The notes beneath the pieces were generated by a model. That model saw only the letters and a program-made list of their open reading frames with translations, searched no databases and had not been told where the DNA came from. A stretch of 64,000 bases of DNA from Helicobacter equorum. GTDB taxonomy: Bacteria > Campylobacterota > Campylobacteria > Campylobacterales > Helicobacteraceae. The stretch spans positions 33,367 through 97,366 of the forward strand of contig NZ_FZPO01000009.1 in assembly GCF_900198655.1 (NCBI RefSeq). The letters run 5' to 3'. A program made the translations under genes and the position numbers. Positions 8,681-16,938 of this stretch are shown here, piece after piece; position 1 is the stretch's first letter, and the number at the start of each line of letters is the position of its first letter.

Positions 8681-9858
8681 TATATATCTGCCTCATCAGC
8701 TTTGATACGTTTTGTTGGAGTTTTTGGTCTTTTGCTTTTTGGGGATTGGGTTGTTTGAGATTCACTAGATTGGGCTACTTGTATTTCACCATCATTTTTT
8801 GATTTTTTGGTGTGGTTAACACCTATGGCTTCAGAAATATGATGGAATCCATCAGCCTCAAGATTTTCTATAATTCCTTCGTTGATGCGTTTAAGAAGTG
8901 AAGGACCTTGATAAATAAGTCCCGTATAAATTTGCACAAGTGAAGCCCCCATTTTGATCCGCTCATATGCTTCATTGGCGTTGTCAATACCACCAGAAGA
9001 GATAAGAAGTGTTTTGCTAAAAAATTCTTTTGCAATACTTGCAAAGACTTCTCTTGAACGCTCTTTGAGAGCCTCGCCACTAATCCCTCCTTGATCCTTT
9101 GCACCTTGCAACAAACTATAGTCAATACTCGTATTTGTGGCAATGATACCTCTACATCCATGCTTTATGGCAGATTCTATAACTTCTAGCATATCATCGG
9201 TATGCATATCGGGTGAAATCTTTAAGAATACAGGTTTTTGCGTGTGTTGGCATGCCATTTTAAACAACGAGGCAACAAAACTTTTGTTTTGCAAATCGCG
9301 AAGTTTTGGGGTATTTGGGCTAGAAATATTAAACACAAAATAATCCGCTAGATTCAATAACTCTTTGAGCGTATTTTCATAATTTTGCAAAGAATCGCTT
9401 TGCGCAATAATTTTATTTTTTCCAATATTTGCACCAATAGGGATAGAAAAAGGATAGCATTGTTGGAGGTGTTTGGCAATCTTGCTAACACCAGCATTAT
9501 TAAAACCCATCATATTTTGCAGGCTATGTGCTTGCGGAAATCGGAATAACCTTGGTTTTGGGTTGCCACTTTGTGGAGCTTGCGTGATTGTGCCAACTTC
9601 AACAAACCCAAACCCCAACGCACTAAGTCCTTTTATCATCGTCGCATTTTTGTCAAATCCAGCACTAATACCCACAGGGTTTGGAAAACATAAAGAATCT
9701 AGAGTGTTTGTAAGTCTTTTGTCATATCGCACAAATTGCCATGCCAACAAGTCTTGCACCAAAGGCAGTGGTGCAATTTTGCGCAAAAATAATTCAGTAA
9801 GATTATGAGCTTTCTCTGCGTCTAGTTTAAAGAGTAGTCGCTTAAAGTTTTGATACAT
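8680..9858 (-). CDS. pyrD: Dihydroorotate dehydrogenase (quinone), class 2, with an extra C-terminal tail
   Basis: 392-residue membrane-associated flavoenzyme oxidising dihydroorotate with quinone in pyrimidine synthesis. Visible are PVGISAGFDKNA, MGFNNAGV, FNISSPNTPKLR with the catalytic Ser of class 2 enzymes, KISPDM, ATNTSI and ISSGGI. I chose the ATG at 9858 because AAAGGGG precedes it; a longer frame adds eight residues. After the catalytic domain there are about 60 residues rich in Ser, Lys, Thr and Gln, ending KADEADI, which are not part of the usual enzyme (about 335-355 residues). The stop overlaps the M16 peptidase start. Confidence 0.95.
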   Translation of the reverse strand: MYQNFKRLLFKLDAEKAHNLTELFLRKIAPLPLVQDLLAWQFVRYDKRLTNTLDSLCFPNPVGISAGFDKNATMIKGLSALGFGFVEVGTITQAPQSGNPKPRLFRFPQAHSLQNMMGFNNAGVSKIAKHLQQCYPFSIPIGANIGKNKIIAQSDSLQNYENTLKELLNLADYFVFNISSPNTPKLRDLQNKSFVASLFKMACQHTQKPVFLKISPDMHTDDMLEVIESAIKHGCRGIIATNTSIDYSLLQGAKDQGGISGEALKERSREVFASIAKEFFSKTLLISSGGIDNANEAYERIKMGASLVQIYTGLIYQGPSLLKRINEGIIENLEADGFHHISEAIGVNHTKKSKNDGEIQVAQSSESQTTQSPKSKRPKTPTKRIKADEADI

Positions 9859-9904
9859 TTTTACCCCTTTGTGATGATACAAACTTGCATTTTATAAAAA
9901 TTCC

Positions 9905-10528
9905 CTAAATAATATCTTTAACATTCTTGGTATTATATGCGTTTTGTATGGCTTGTAGTGTTGGGTTGGTAATAAAAAAATCTAGTGCTTTTATACCATA
10001 AACACATAGAGAATCTAGAGTTTCTTGTTCTGTATGCGTGAAATCACCAAGCACGTAATCAATAACGCATTGTTCTTTTGGTTTGGATTGGCTAAGTGTT
10101 GGCTTACCAATCCCACAACGCATACGCATATACACATTCCCACAAAGAGAATCTAGAGATTTTAGTCCATTATGTCCGCCACTTGATCCACCTTGCTTAA
10201 ATCGCACAGCCCCAAGGCAAAGATCCATATCATCGTGTATGACAAGCATTTGTGTGATCGTATGATATTTGTAAAACGAAGCGATACTCTCGCCGGAGAG
10301 ATTCATAAATGTTTGCGGCTTGAGACAAAAGATAGAAGCGTGTGGGGTGCTAAGACACGCACAAAAAGCTTGGGATTTTTTATCACAATCCCAAGTGAGA
10401 TGATGGTGTTTTGCAAACACATCAAGAATAATAAAACCGATGTTATGTCGTGTGCGTGCATATTTTTCGCCGGGATTTCCAAGACCAACGATCAGTAAGC
10501 ACTCTTTAGACTGCATTGCTGCATACAA
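9905..10528 (-). CDS. pth: Peptidyl-tRNA hydrolase
   Basis: 207-residue enzyme that cleaves peptidyl-tRNAs dropped from ribosomes. Motifs are IVGLGNPGEKYARTRHNIGF with the catalytic His, KPQTFMNLSG, IHDDMDL with the catalytic Asp, and GGSSGGHNGLKSL. It follows rplY by two bases, the H. pylori order, so the two are co-transcribed. Two starts are possible (10528 or 10516); neither has a clear ribosome site, which fits coupling to rplY. It is slightly longer than typical (about 190) because of the C-terminal end. Confidence 0.96.
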   Translation of the reverse strand: MYAAMQSKECLLIVGLGNPGEKYARTRHNIGFIILDVFAKHHHLTWDCDKKSQAFCACLSTPHASIFCLKPQTFMNLSGESIASFYKYHTITQMLVIHDDMDLCLGAVRFKQGGSSGGHNGLKSLDSLCGNVYMRMRCGIGKPTLSQSKPKEQCVIDYVLGDFTHTEQETLDSLCVYGIKALDFFITNPTLQAIQNAYNTKNVKDII

Positions 10529-10530
10529 AA

Positions 10531-11067
10531 CTATTTTGCTTTGATGACACCAACTACAGCAACATCTTGATTATTGAGAACTCTAACACCACTAATTTCT
10601 GGTAAATCCCGCACGAGGATAGAATCTCCTACATCCAAATCAGTTACGTCAAGCTCATAAGCATTTGGCAAACTCTCTGGAGTGCATTGCACACTGATAC
10701 GCTTTGTAGAGATAAAAAGCACACCTTTGTTTTTTAGCCCTTTTGCGTTACCTTTTGTTTTTACTGGAACTTTAAATTTGCTCACCACACCTTTTTGAGC
10801 TAACAATAAATCCACGTGTTTAAGAATATCTGTAACAGGATCTTTTTGATATTCTTGGACAACGACATCATAACTTTTTCCACCGATTTTCACTTCAAAA
10901 ATCAAGTTTGCCTTACTCTTGATTTCTTTTATGAAATCATTGAGTTTAAATGCGCAATGGATATTTTCTTGTCCTTTTCCATAGATATTGGCAATTAGAT
11001 AACCATTGTTTCGCAAAGCCTTTGCCGCTGCTTTAGAAATACTCTCTCTAATAATACCTTCTAACAT
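10531..11067 (-). CDS. rplY: 50S ribosomal protein L25 (Ctc family)
   Basis: 178 residues. The N-terminal L25 domain that binds 5S rRNA includes [11 protein letters not shown] and [18 protein letters not shown]; the C-terminal Ctc-type TL5 domain includes [18 protein letters not shown] and is followed by VRDLP near the end. AAAAAGGAT lies just upstream of the ATG at 11067. It is the first gene of an rplY-pth operon. The two-domain form is normal for this phylum. Confidence 0.96.
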   Translation of the reverse strand: MLEGIIRESISKAAAKALRNNGYLIANIYGKGQENIHCAFKLNDFIKEIKSKANLIFEVKIGGKSYDVVVQEYQKDPVTDILKHVDLLLAQKGVVSKFKVPVKTKGNAKGLKNKGVLFISTKRISVQCTPESLPNAYELDVTDLDVGDSILVRDLPEISGVRVLNNQDVAVVGVIKAK

Positions 11068-11267
11068 TTGTAATCCTTTTTGTAAAAACTTAAAAAGGCG
11101 AGATTATAGCAAAAAATCTACAAAAAGAGAAATAAATGGGATTATGTTTGATGAGTGGGACCGATGTGCAAGTCTAAAGATCTGCATACCCCCTCTGTCA
11201 TACGTATCTTGCTTAGATATAAACCAATCTACATAAGATTCATATAGACAAATGCCAAGAAACCGAT

Positions 11268-11273
11268 TATAAT
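11268..11273 (+). promoter_or_regulatory. Probable -10 box (TATAAT) for hsdR
   Basis: A perfect TATAAT sits 23 bases before the hsdR ATG, in the 229-base gap between the divergent rplY and hsdR genes. No convincing -35 is visible, as is common for the main sigma factor in Helicobacter. I see nothing else recognisable in the gap 11068-11296. Confidence 0.6.
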
Positions 11274-11296
11274 GTATATTTTTATGGAGAGTATGG

Positions 11297-13624
11297 ATGC
11301 CATTAGGAGAAACGGATACAAGAATCAAATTTATCGATACCAAACTTAAAGATTCTGGCTGGAGCGAGGATTTTATCAAGCGTGAATATTATTTTACCGA
11401 TGGTAGAAAACTGCTTGGAGGCAAAAGGGGTGTTAGAAAATTTGCCGATTACTTGCTTTGCTTTCAAAACAACAATCTAGCCGTTATCGAAGCAAAAAGG
11501 CTTAGCAAAGATTCACTAGATGGATTATCTCAAGCCATAGAATATGGCGAGATTCTTGGTGTGCGTTTTGTGTATGCTACAAATGGCACAGAAATTTATG
11601 AATACGATAGACTAGATTCACAAGGTCGCTATATAGATGAGTTTCCAAGCCCACAGATTCTCTTTGATAGGACTTTTGGTAACCTTTTGGAATGGCACCA
11701 CAAACTCCTAACCCAAAAAGAACTCTATATCCCACAAAAGCCATTGCGTTATTATCAAAAAATAGCCGTAGATAGAGTGATACAAGCCCTTATCAATGAC
11801 AAAAAGCGAATCTTACTCACCCTCGCTACTGGCACAGGCAAGACAACTATCGCCTTTGCGCTTTGCTACCGCCTCCTGCAAGCAAAATGGAATCTTGATA
11901 ACACTAATAGAAAGCCAAAGATTCTCTTTCTTTGTGATCGCATTACCTTGCGAAATCAAGCTTTAAACGAGTTTAATCCTATAGAGGGAGATTGCAAAGA
12001 GATTAGTGCAGGAGAGATACACAAAAATCAAGACAAAGTGCCTACAAGTGCTGATGTGTTTTTTGGTATCTATCAAAGCCTAAGTAGCGAGGAGAATATT
12101 CAAGAAGATGCTCAACAAGACAGGCACAAAGAAGAAAGCAAGTTGTATTTGCAATACCCAAAAGATTTCTTTGATCTTATTATCATAGATGAATGCCATA
12201 GAGGCGGAGCCAATCAAGAGGGGAGCTGGAGGGCTGTGCTAGATTATTTTGAAAGTGCAGTGCATTTGGGGCTTACTGCCACGCCAAAGCGAAGCGATAA
12301 TGTAGATACTTACAAATATTTTGGCAACGCTGTGTATGAATACAGCCTAAAAACTGGGATAGAAGATGGCTTTCTCACGCCTTATAAAGTCAAGCGTATC
12401 ATCACCACTCTAAGCGATGGCTATACATACAACCCCGATGACATCGTGCAAGGCGAACTACAAAGCGGACATTATGCACCAATCAAATTTGAGCGTGAGA
12501 TCACACTACCCAAATACAACGAATTTATCGCCAAAAAGATTCTAGAGCTTATCAATCCTATGGATAAAACGATTATCTTTTGTGTCAATCAAGCCCACGC
12601 AAGTGCTATAAAAATCGCTATTGATGCACACAAAAAGGTTAAAAGAGATGATTATTGTGTGAGAGTTACAAGCGATGAGGGGACTATAGGACTAAACTAT
12701 CTTAAAGAATTTCAAGACAATGATAAAAGCTATCCTGTGATTCTCACAAGCTCCAAAATGCTAACAACAGGTGTCGATGCGAAAAATGTCCGAAATATCG
12801 TGCTTTTAGCAAATATTGGATCAATGATTGAGTTTAAGCAAATCATAGGGCGAGGCACAAGAGTGTATGAGGGCAAAGACTTTTTTACAATACTTGATTT
12901 TTTTGGTGCGACCAAGCTTTTTTATGATCCAAAATGGGATGGAGAAAGCAATGCTATAGATGAAGAGAGTAACACAGATTCTGATACTAGTTTCCCTGTA
13001 AGCACCAAAAGCAACAAACAATCAAACAAAACAGATGAAACGCCAAGCCAAAAGGTAGTGATTCACCTAAAAAGCACCAAGCTACAAGTGCTAGATATAC
13101 AAACGCGTTATGTAGGAGGAGATGGCAAACCGCTAGGCACAAAGGAGTTTTTGGAATTTCTCATCGGCAAGCTTGGTGCATATTATGATGACGAAAAGAA
13201 ACTAAAGGCGATGTGGAGTGAGCCAAAAAATAGACAAGCATTCTTAAAAAGTCTCCAAAATGAGGGGATTGATGATGAAGTGCTAGAGAATCTACAAGAG
13301 ATTTTTGAGCGAAAAGATTGCGATATTTATGATATTTTGGCGCACATTAGCTTTAGCAGCGAGATAGTATCACGCAGTGAGCGAGTGATAAGCGTGAGAA
13401 AAAGTGGCTTTTTGCAAAGATTCCATAAAGAAAGAGCTATAAGGCTTATAGAGTTTTTGCTCGGATATTATGAAAAACACGGAATCAACGCCTTTGACAA
13501 CATTAGCACTTTGCTAGAGCTTAGCTCACTTGGCTCTATGCAAGAAATCATTAATGACTTTGGCGGAATCTCCGCACTAAAAGAGAGCATAGAGGATTTG
13601 CAAAGGGAAATATATGGGGTATAA
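11297..13624 (+). CDS. hsdR: Type I restriction enzyme, R (HsdR) subunit, EcoEI-like
   Basis: 775-residue motor/nuclease subunit. Residues about 40-110 hold a nuclease-like region with AVIEAKR (the E-x-K of the PD-(D/E)XK fold). The superfamily 2 helicase follows: Walker A TLATGTGKTT near residue 178, DECH box LIIIDECHRGG near 297, GLTATPKR (motif III), then VILTSSKMLTTGVD and IIGRGTRVYEG (motifs V and VI). The last 150 residues resemble the EcoEI R C-terminal domain that binds the methylase. The ATG at 11297 has GGAG 7 bases upstream. The last 116 bases are duplicated at 15648-15763. The enzyme needs hsdS (17507) and hsdM (18963) downstream to be active. Confidence 0.95.
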   Translation: MPLGETDTRIKFIDTKLKDSGWSEDFIKREYYFTDGRKLLGGKRGVRKFADYLLCFQNNNLAVIEAKRLSKDSLDGLSQAIEYGEILGVRFVYATNGTEIYEYDRLDSQGRYIDEFPSPQILFDRTFGNLLEWHHKLLTQKELYIPQKPLRYYQKIAVDRVIQALINDKKRILLTLATGTGKTTIAFALCYRLLQAKWNLDNTNRKPKILFLCDRITLRNQALNEFNPIEGDCKEISAGEIHKNQDKVPTSADVFFGIYQSLSSEENIQEDAQQDRHKEESKLYLQYPKDFFDLIIIDECHRGGANQEGSWRAVLDYFESAVHLGLTATPKRSDNVDTYKYFGNAVYEYSLKTGIEDGFLTPYKVKRIITTLSDGYTYNPDDIVQGELQSGHYAPIKFEREITLPKYNEFIAKKILELINPMDKTIIFCVNQAHASAIKIAIDAHKKVKRDDYCVRVTSDEGTIGLNYLKEFQDNDKSYPVILTSSKMLTTGVDAKNVRNIVLLANIGSMIEFKQIIGRGTRVYEGKDFFTILDFFGATKLFYDPKWDGESNAIDEESNTDSDTSFPVSTKSNKQSNKTDETPSQKVVIHLKSTKLQVLDIQTRYVGGDGKPLGTKEFLEFLIGKLGAYYDDEKKLKAMWSEPKNRQAFLKSLQNEGIDDEVLENLQEIFERKDCDIYDILAHISFSSEIVSRSERVISVRKSGFLQRFHKERAIRLIEFLLGYYEKHGINAFDNISTLLELSSLGSMQEIINDFGGISALKESIEDLQREIYGV
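13500..13615 (+). repeat. Direct repeat copy 1: 3' end of hsdR
   Basis: These 116 bases within hsdR are repeated at 15648-15763 with an offset of 2148 bases and only two mismatches (13600 G/A and 13603 A/G). Both copies are read in the same frame and encode the same segment (ISTLLELSSLGSMQEI onward). Together they bracket the AbiL/RloA-RloB pair. Confidence 0.95.
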
Positions 13625-13694
13625 AATATATTTTTAAGAATAAATTTGAGATTTTTTGTTAAAATTATGCTCTAAAATTATTTTGGAGCAAGGT

Positions 13695-14975
13695 ATGTTA
13701 GTAGAATTTAGGGTGAGAAATTTTTTTTCCATTCAAGGTGAGCAAGTTTTTAGTATGGTGGCAAGTAGCGATAAAACCTTTTTAGATTCTCACACAAATA
13801 ACGACAAAAAACTAACGCTACTAAAAAGCAGTGTGATTTATGGAGCAAATGCCGCTGGAAAATCAAATATAATAAAAGCTTTGATAGCCATGAGACAAAT
13901 TATTACATCAAGTGCAAAAAGTCAGAGAGGAGATGAACTACCTATAATGCCTTTTGTTTTAGGAAGTGATGAGGATAAACCCACAAAATTTGAAATCATT
14001 TTTATACAAGATGACATAAGGTATCAATATGGTTTTATTTTAAATACGGAAAAGATTTTAGAAGAATGGCTTCTAGTCTTTAGTGAAAGCAATCGAGCAC
14101 AAAAATGGTTTGAAAGAATCTATAGTGAAAAAGAAAAAAAATATCATTACACATTTGGGGCAAAATTTCTAGGCTCCAAACAGCTATGGGCCAATAATAC
14201 AAGGGAGAATGCTTTATATTTATCTATAGCCACTCAATTTAACAGCAAACAATTAAAACCTGTATTTGATTTTTTTTTAGACAACCTGAAAATAGCTGCT
14301 GAAGATCACTGGAGTGATGCACAAGAGGTCACGATTAAGCTAATAGAAAAGGGTAATACAAAAATTATTAATTGCTTAAAAAAAGTTGATTTAGATATCG
14401 AGGATATTTGGATTAAGCACGAAGAATTAAATATAACTGAATTAATCCAAGAGAAATCTATTTCACAGAATCTCAAACAAGAAAAATTGGACAATACCGG
14501 AAGATTAATAAAACAGAATATACAAATTATACATACAGACCAAAAGGGTAGCAGGGTCGGTTTTAACATAGCCTTAGAATCAAAAGGGACGCAAAAATTT
14601 TTTAAATTAATTGGGCCCTGGATAGACACCCTAGAAAAAGGATATCTAATTGTAATTGATGAGCTAAACACACATTTTCATCCATTAATGACAAAATTTT
14701 TGGTAGAACTCTTTCATAACAAAGAATTAAACCAGCATAATGCACAATTGATATTCACTACTCACGATACTTCTATTCTAAATCAAGATATATTTAGAAG
14801 AGATCAAATTTGGTTTTGCGAGAAACAAAACAAAGCCACCAAGCTTTATCCACTAAGTGATTTTAAAGTCAGAAAGGATAAAACAAATTTAGAAAGCGAT
14901 TATCTTTTGGGGCGTTTTGGGGCTTTGCCTTATTTCAAAGAGATACTATCATCTTGGAGCGATAATGGGCAGTGA
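13695..14975 (+). CDS. AAA-family ATPase of an AbiL/RloA-type phage defence pair
   Basis: 426 residues, SMC/OLD-like ATPase of the AAA15/AbiLi group. An N-terminal VEFRVRNFFSIQ strand precedes Walker A YGANAAGKSNI near residue 52; the C-terminal lobe has Walker B LIVIDELNTHFHP and the His switch IFTTHDTS. Start: ATG at 13695 with GGAG 6 bases upstream. It overlaps the RloB gene by 11 bases, so the two act together. In C. jejuni, rloA/rloB (R-linked ORFs) occur inside hsd loci, and in Lactococcus AbiLi-AbiLii is an abortive infection system (known). T8 (near 13702) and T9 (near 14270) runs lie within the coding region and could slip. Its base use is more AT-rich than the flanking housekeeping genes. 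Confidence 0.85.
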   Translation: MLVEFRVRNFFSIQGEQVFSMVASSDKTFLDSHTNNDKKLTLLKSSVIYGANAAGKSNIIKALIAMRQIITSSAKSQRGDELPIMPFVLGSDEDKPTKFEIIFIQDDIRYQYGFILNTEKILEEWLLVFSESNRAQKWFERIYSEKEKKYHYTFGAKFLGSKQLWANNTRENALYLSIATQFNSKQLKPVFDFFLDNLKIAAEDHWSDAQEVTIKLIEKGNTKIINCLKKVDLDIEDIWIKHEELNITELIQEKSISQNLKQEKLDNTGRLIKQNIQIIHTDQKGSRVGFNIALESKGTQKFFKLIGPWIDTLEKGYLIVIDELNTHFHPLMTKFLVELFHNKELNQHNAQLIFTTHDTSILNQDIFRRDQIWFCEKQNKATKLYPLSDFKVRKDKTNLESDYLLGRFGALPYFKEILSSWSDNGQ

Positions 14976-15600
14976 TGATTTGCATAAAAAAAGAAATACA
15001 AACCTAAGAAAAAGACACTCAGAACGAGAAACAAATGAAGTCATACTAATAGTGTGCGAGGGTGAAAAAACCGAAATCAATTATCTAAAACAACTAAAAG
15101 ATTTTTTTAGATTAAGCAATGTAAGGATAAATATCATCTCAAGCAAAAAATCGAATCCTTTGCAGATTGTGACATTTGCCAAAGGAAAACATAAAGATCA
15201 TTCTTATAGTAAAGTTTATTGTGTATTTGATAAAGATACGCATTCAACCTTTGATGAAGCATTGGAAAAATGCAAAAAATATAATTTTGAAGCGATTGTT
15301 TCAAACCCTTGCTTTGAGTTTTGGATACTTTTGCATTTTACATACACTACAGCAAACTTTCATACAGATAACAAAAATAGCCCTTGTGATAAATTAATCA
15401 GCAATTATTTAAAAACCCATATCAAAGATTATTCAAAAAGCTATAAGTCTTTTGCTCAACTAATAGAAGATAAATTTAATCAAGCAATTGAAAATGCCAT
15501 AAAGGCAAACAAGGAAGCCGAAGATAATAATTACACAAGCCCATATACCTTTATGTACAAACTCGCCTCTAAATTCAAAGAGTTACACAATGCCAAATAA
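14965..15600 (+). CDS. RloB-family protein (AbiLii-like, TOPRIM-like effector of the pair)
   Basis: 211 residues. The RloB/AbiLii pattern is clear: ILIVCEGEKTEINYL (TOPRIM-like Glu) near residue 30, VYCVFDKDTH (the D-x-D strand) near 88, and NPCFEFWILLHF near 115. TOPRIM proteins of this kind are thought to cut nucleic acid, so this is the likely toxic effector, with the preceding ATPase as sensor/regulator (inference from AbiL and related systems). Start: ATG at 14965 with GGAG 5 bases upstream, inside the end of the ATPase gene. Its own stop overlaps the fossil hsdS start at 15590. Confidence 0.87.
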   Translation: MGSDDLHKKRNTNLRKRHSERETNEVILIVCEGEKTEINYLKQLKDFFRLSNVRINIISSKKSNPLQIVTFAKGKHKDHSYSKVYCVFDKDTHSTFDEALEKCKKYNFEAIVSNPCFEFWILLHFTYTTANFHTDNKNSPCDKLISNYLKTHIKDYSKSYKSFAQLIEDKFNQAIENAIKANKEAEDNNYTSPYTFMYKLASKFKELHNAK

Positions 15601-15772
15601 CACAATGACACATTTGCCACAGGGGTGGGAAATAAAAAACTTCAATGACATTAGCACTTTGCTAGAGCTTAGCTCACTTGGCTCTATGCAAGAAATCATT
15701 AATGACTTTGGCGGAATCTCCGCACTAAAAGAGAGCATAGAGGATTTACAGAGGGAAATATATTTAAAGTAA
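15590..15772 (+). pseudogene. Chimeric remnant: 5' end of an hsdS gene fused in frame to the 3' end of hsdR
   Basis: A 60-codon open frame. The first 18 or so codons read like an HsdS start (THLPQGWEIKNF; the real hsdS at 17507 starts with PQGWEVKTIEDV). From 15648 on the sequence is the duplicated hsdR C-terminus, ending EIYLK instead of the EIYGV of the intact copy. This is neither a complete hsdS nor a complete hsdR. It is best read as a recombination scar: an hsdS that once followed rloB was cut after its first codons and joined to the hsdR tail of another allele. A functional 60-residue product is unlikely. Confidence 0.85.
15648..15763 (+). repeat. Direct repeat copy 2: duplicated hsdR 3' end
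   Basis: Second copy of the 116-base hsdR tail (see 13500-13615). Its left edge coincides with a short shared ACATTAGC, which suggests where the two alleles joined. Homologous recombination between the copies would delete 2148 bases, removing rloA, rloB and the scar, and would leave an intact hsdR followed directly by the toxin-antitoxin pair. Confidence 0.95.
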
Positions 15773-15843
15773 GCTTGAATTATTTGGTATAAATTGGATA
15801 AAATTTAAGAAGAAAGAAAAAATAAGAAAAAAGCAGAATAATA

Positions 15844-16938
15844 ATGGCTAATATAAATATCAATTTTGATAGATTAAATTATTTATTGGAATTATTTGAT
15901 TTTAATTCTATTAATGAACTTGCAGGGTATATTGGAGTTAAACAAATTAAAAATCCATTAACAAAAACAATTTTAAATAAAATAGATAATATTTTTAAAA
16001 GGGGTTTAGATTTTTATACAAACCCCAATTCTATTGACAATAAACAATCAAGTATTTTATTTAGAAAGAACAATATCCAAGAAAAATTAAATGTGGGTGA
16101 TAAACAATTAATTAGTAAAATAGAACAAGAAATTTCTTATATTTCGGGATTAGCAAAAATAACTAATTTTAATTTTTCAACAAGAAAGTTTGGACAATTT
16201 AATATCAATGATAATCCCAGAGAGGTTGCCAAGCAAATGCAATTTTTGCTAGCAAATAACATAAAAGATGATAAAAAATTTTTGCAATCTTTTATAGATA
16301 ATCTTGCCGAATACAATATTCTTGTAATAGAAGAGGTGCAATCTCCAAAGTTAAAATATAAAAGCAATTTATGTGGTTTTTTTATAGAGCCAAATGTTAT
16401 AGTTTTAAAAAAACAACAATCAAGAAAAAGAGAGATTTTTACTTTAGCACACGAGCTTGGGCATTATCTATTAAAGAGAGAGCATATTGATAAAAATATT
16501 TTTAACGCAGATGTTAATTCAGAGGAAAAATGGTGCAATAAATTTGCCTTTCATCTTTTGGCTAGTAATGAGATAGATGAATTAGATGATATTGCAAAAG
16601 ATGATATGAGTATTACTAATAAAAAAATATTGGGGTTCTCATCTAAAAAACATATAAGCAGGCTTGCAATTTTTTACTATTATGCTGACAATAAAAAAAT
16701 TAGCTGGAAAGAATACAATAGGCTAAGTAAAGAGTTAGAGGAAGAATTTGACAACAAAAGAAAGATTGATAAGTTAAAAGGAGTTAAATATCGTCCATCT
16801 AAGCCAATTATATCTCCATTAAAAAAAGATATTTTTGTAGATGCATTTTTAAATAATATTATTGATGAATATACGATACGCACAGAATTTTCTAGAAATA
16901 TAGATAATAATAATTTAGAGGAGTTTATTTATGGATGA
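15844..16938 (+). CDS. ImmA/IrrE-family metallopeptidase (COG2856-like), probable antitoxin/regulator
   Basis: 364 residues, very rich in Asn, Lys and Ile with AT-rich codons, unlike the housekeeping genes. The zinc motif H-E-x-x-H is present as LAHELGHYLLKREH near residue 203, preceded by RKREIFT as usual in ImmA/IrrE proteins. The N-terminal region (SINELAGYIGVKQI) may be a degenerate helix-turn-helix, but I cannot confirm it. It overlaps the following PIN-like gene by 8 bases (ATGGATGA). Pairs of COG2856 protease and PIN-like DUF4411 toxin are a known toxin-antitoxin arrangement, so this gene is the likely antitoxin. The ribosome site is weak. Confidence 0.82.
   Translation: MANININFDRLNYLLELFDFNSINELAGYIGVKQIKNPLTKTILNKIDNIFKRGLDFYTNPNSIDNKQSSILFRKNNIQEKLNVGDKQLISKIEQEISYISGLAKITNFNFSTRKFGQFNINDNPREVAKQMQFLLANNIKDDKKFLQSFIDNLAEYNILVIEEVQSPKLKYKSNLCGFFIEPNVIVLKKQQSRKREIFTLAHELGHYLLKREHIDKNIFNADVNSEEKWCNKFAFHLLASNEIDELDDIAKDDMSITNKKILGFSSKKHISRLAIFYYYADNKKISWKEYNRLSKELEEEFDNKRKIDKLKGVKYRPSKPIISPLKKDIFVDAFLNNIIDEYTIRTEFSRNIDNNNLEEFIYG

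Noticed and set aside
11068..11296. Possible RNA gene or small gene in the rplY-hsdR gap
   Set aside because: No tRNA-like cloverleaf, no open frame with a ribosome site, and only a -10 box recognised.
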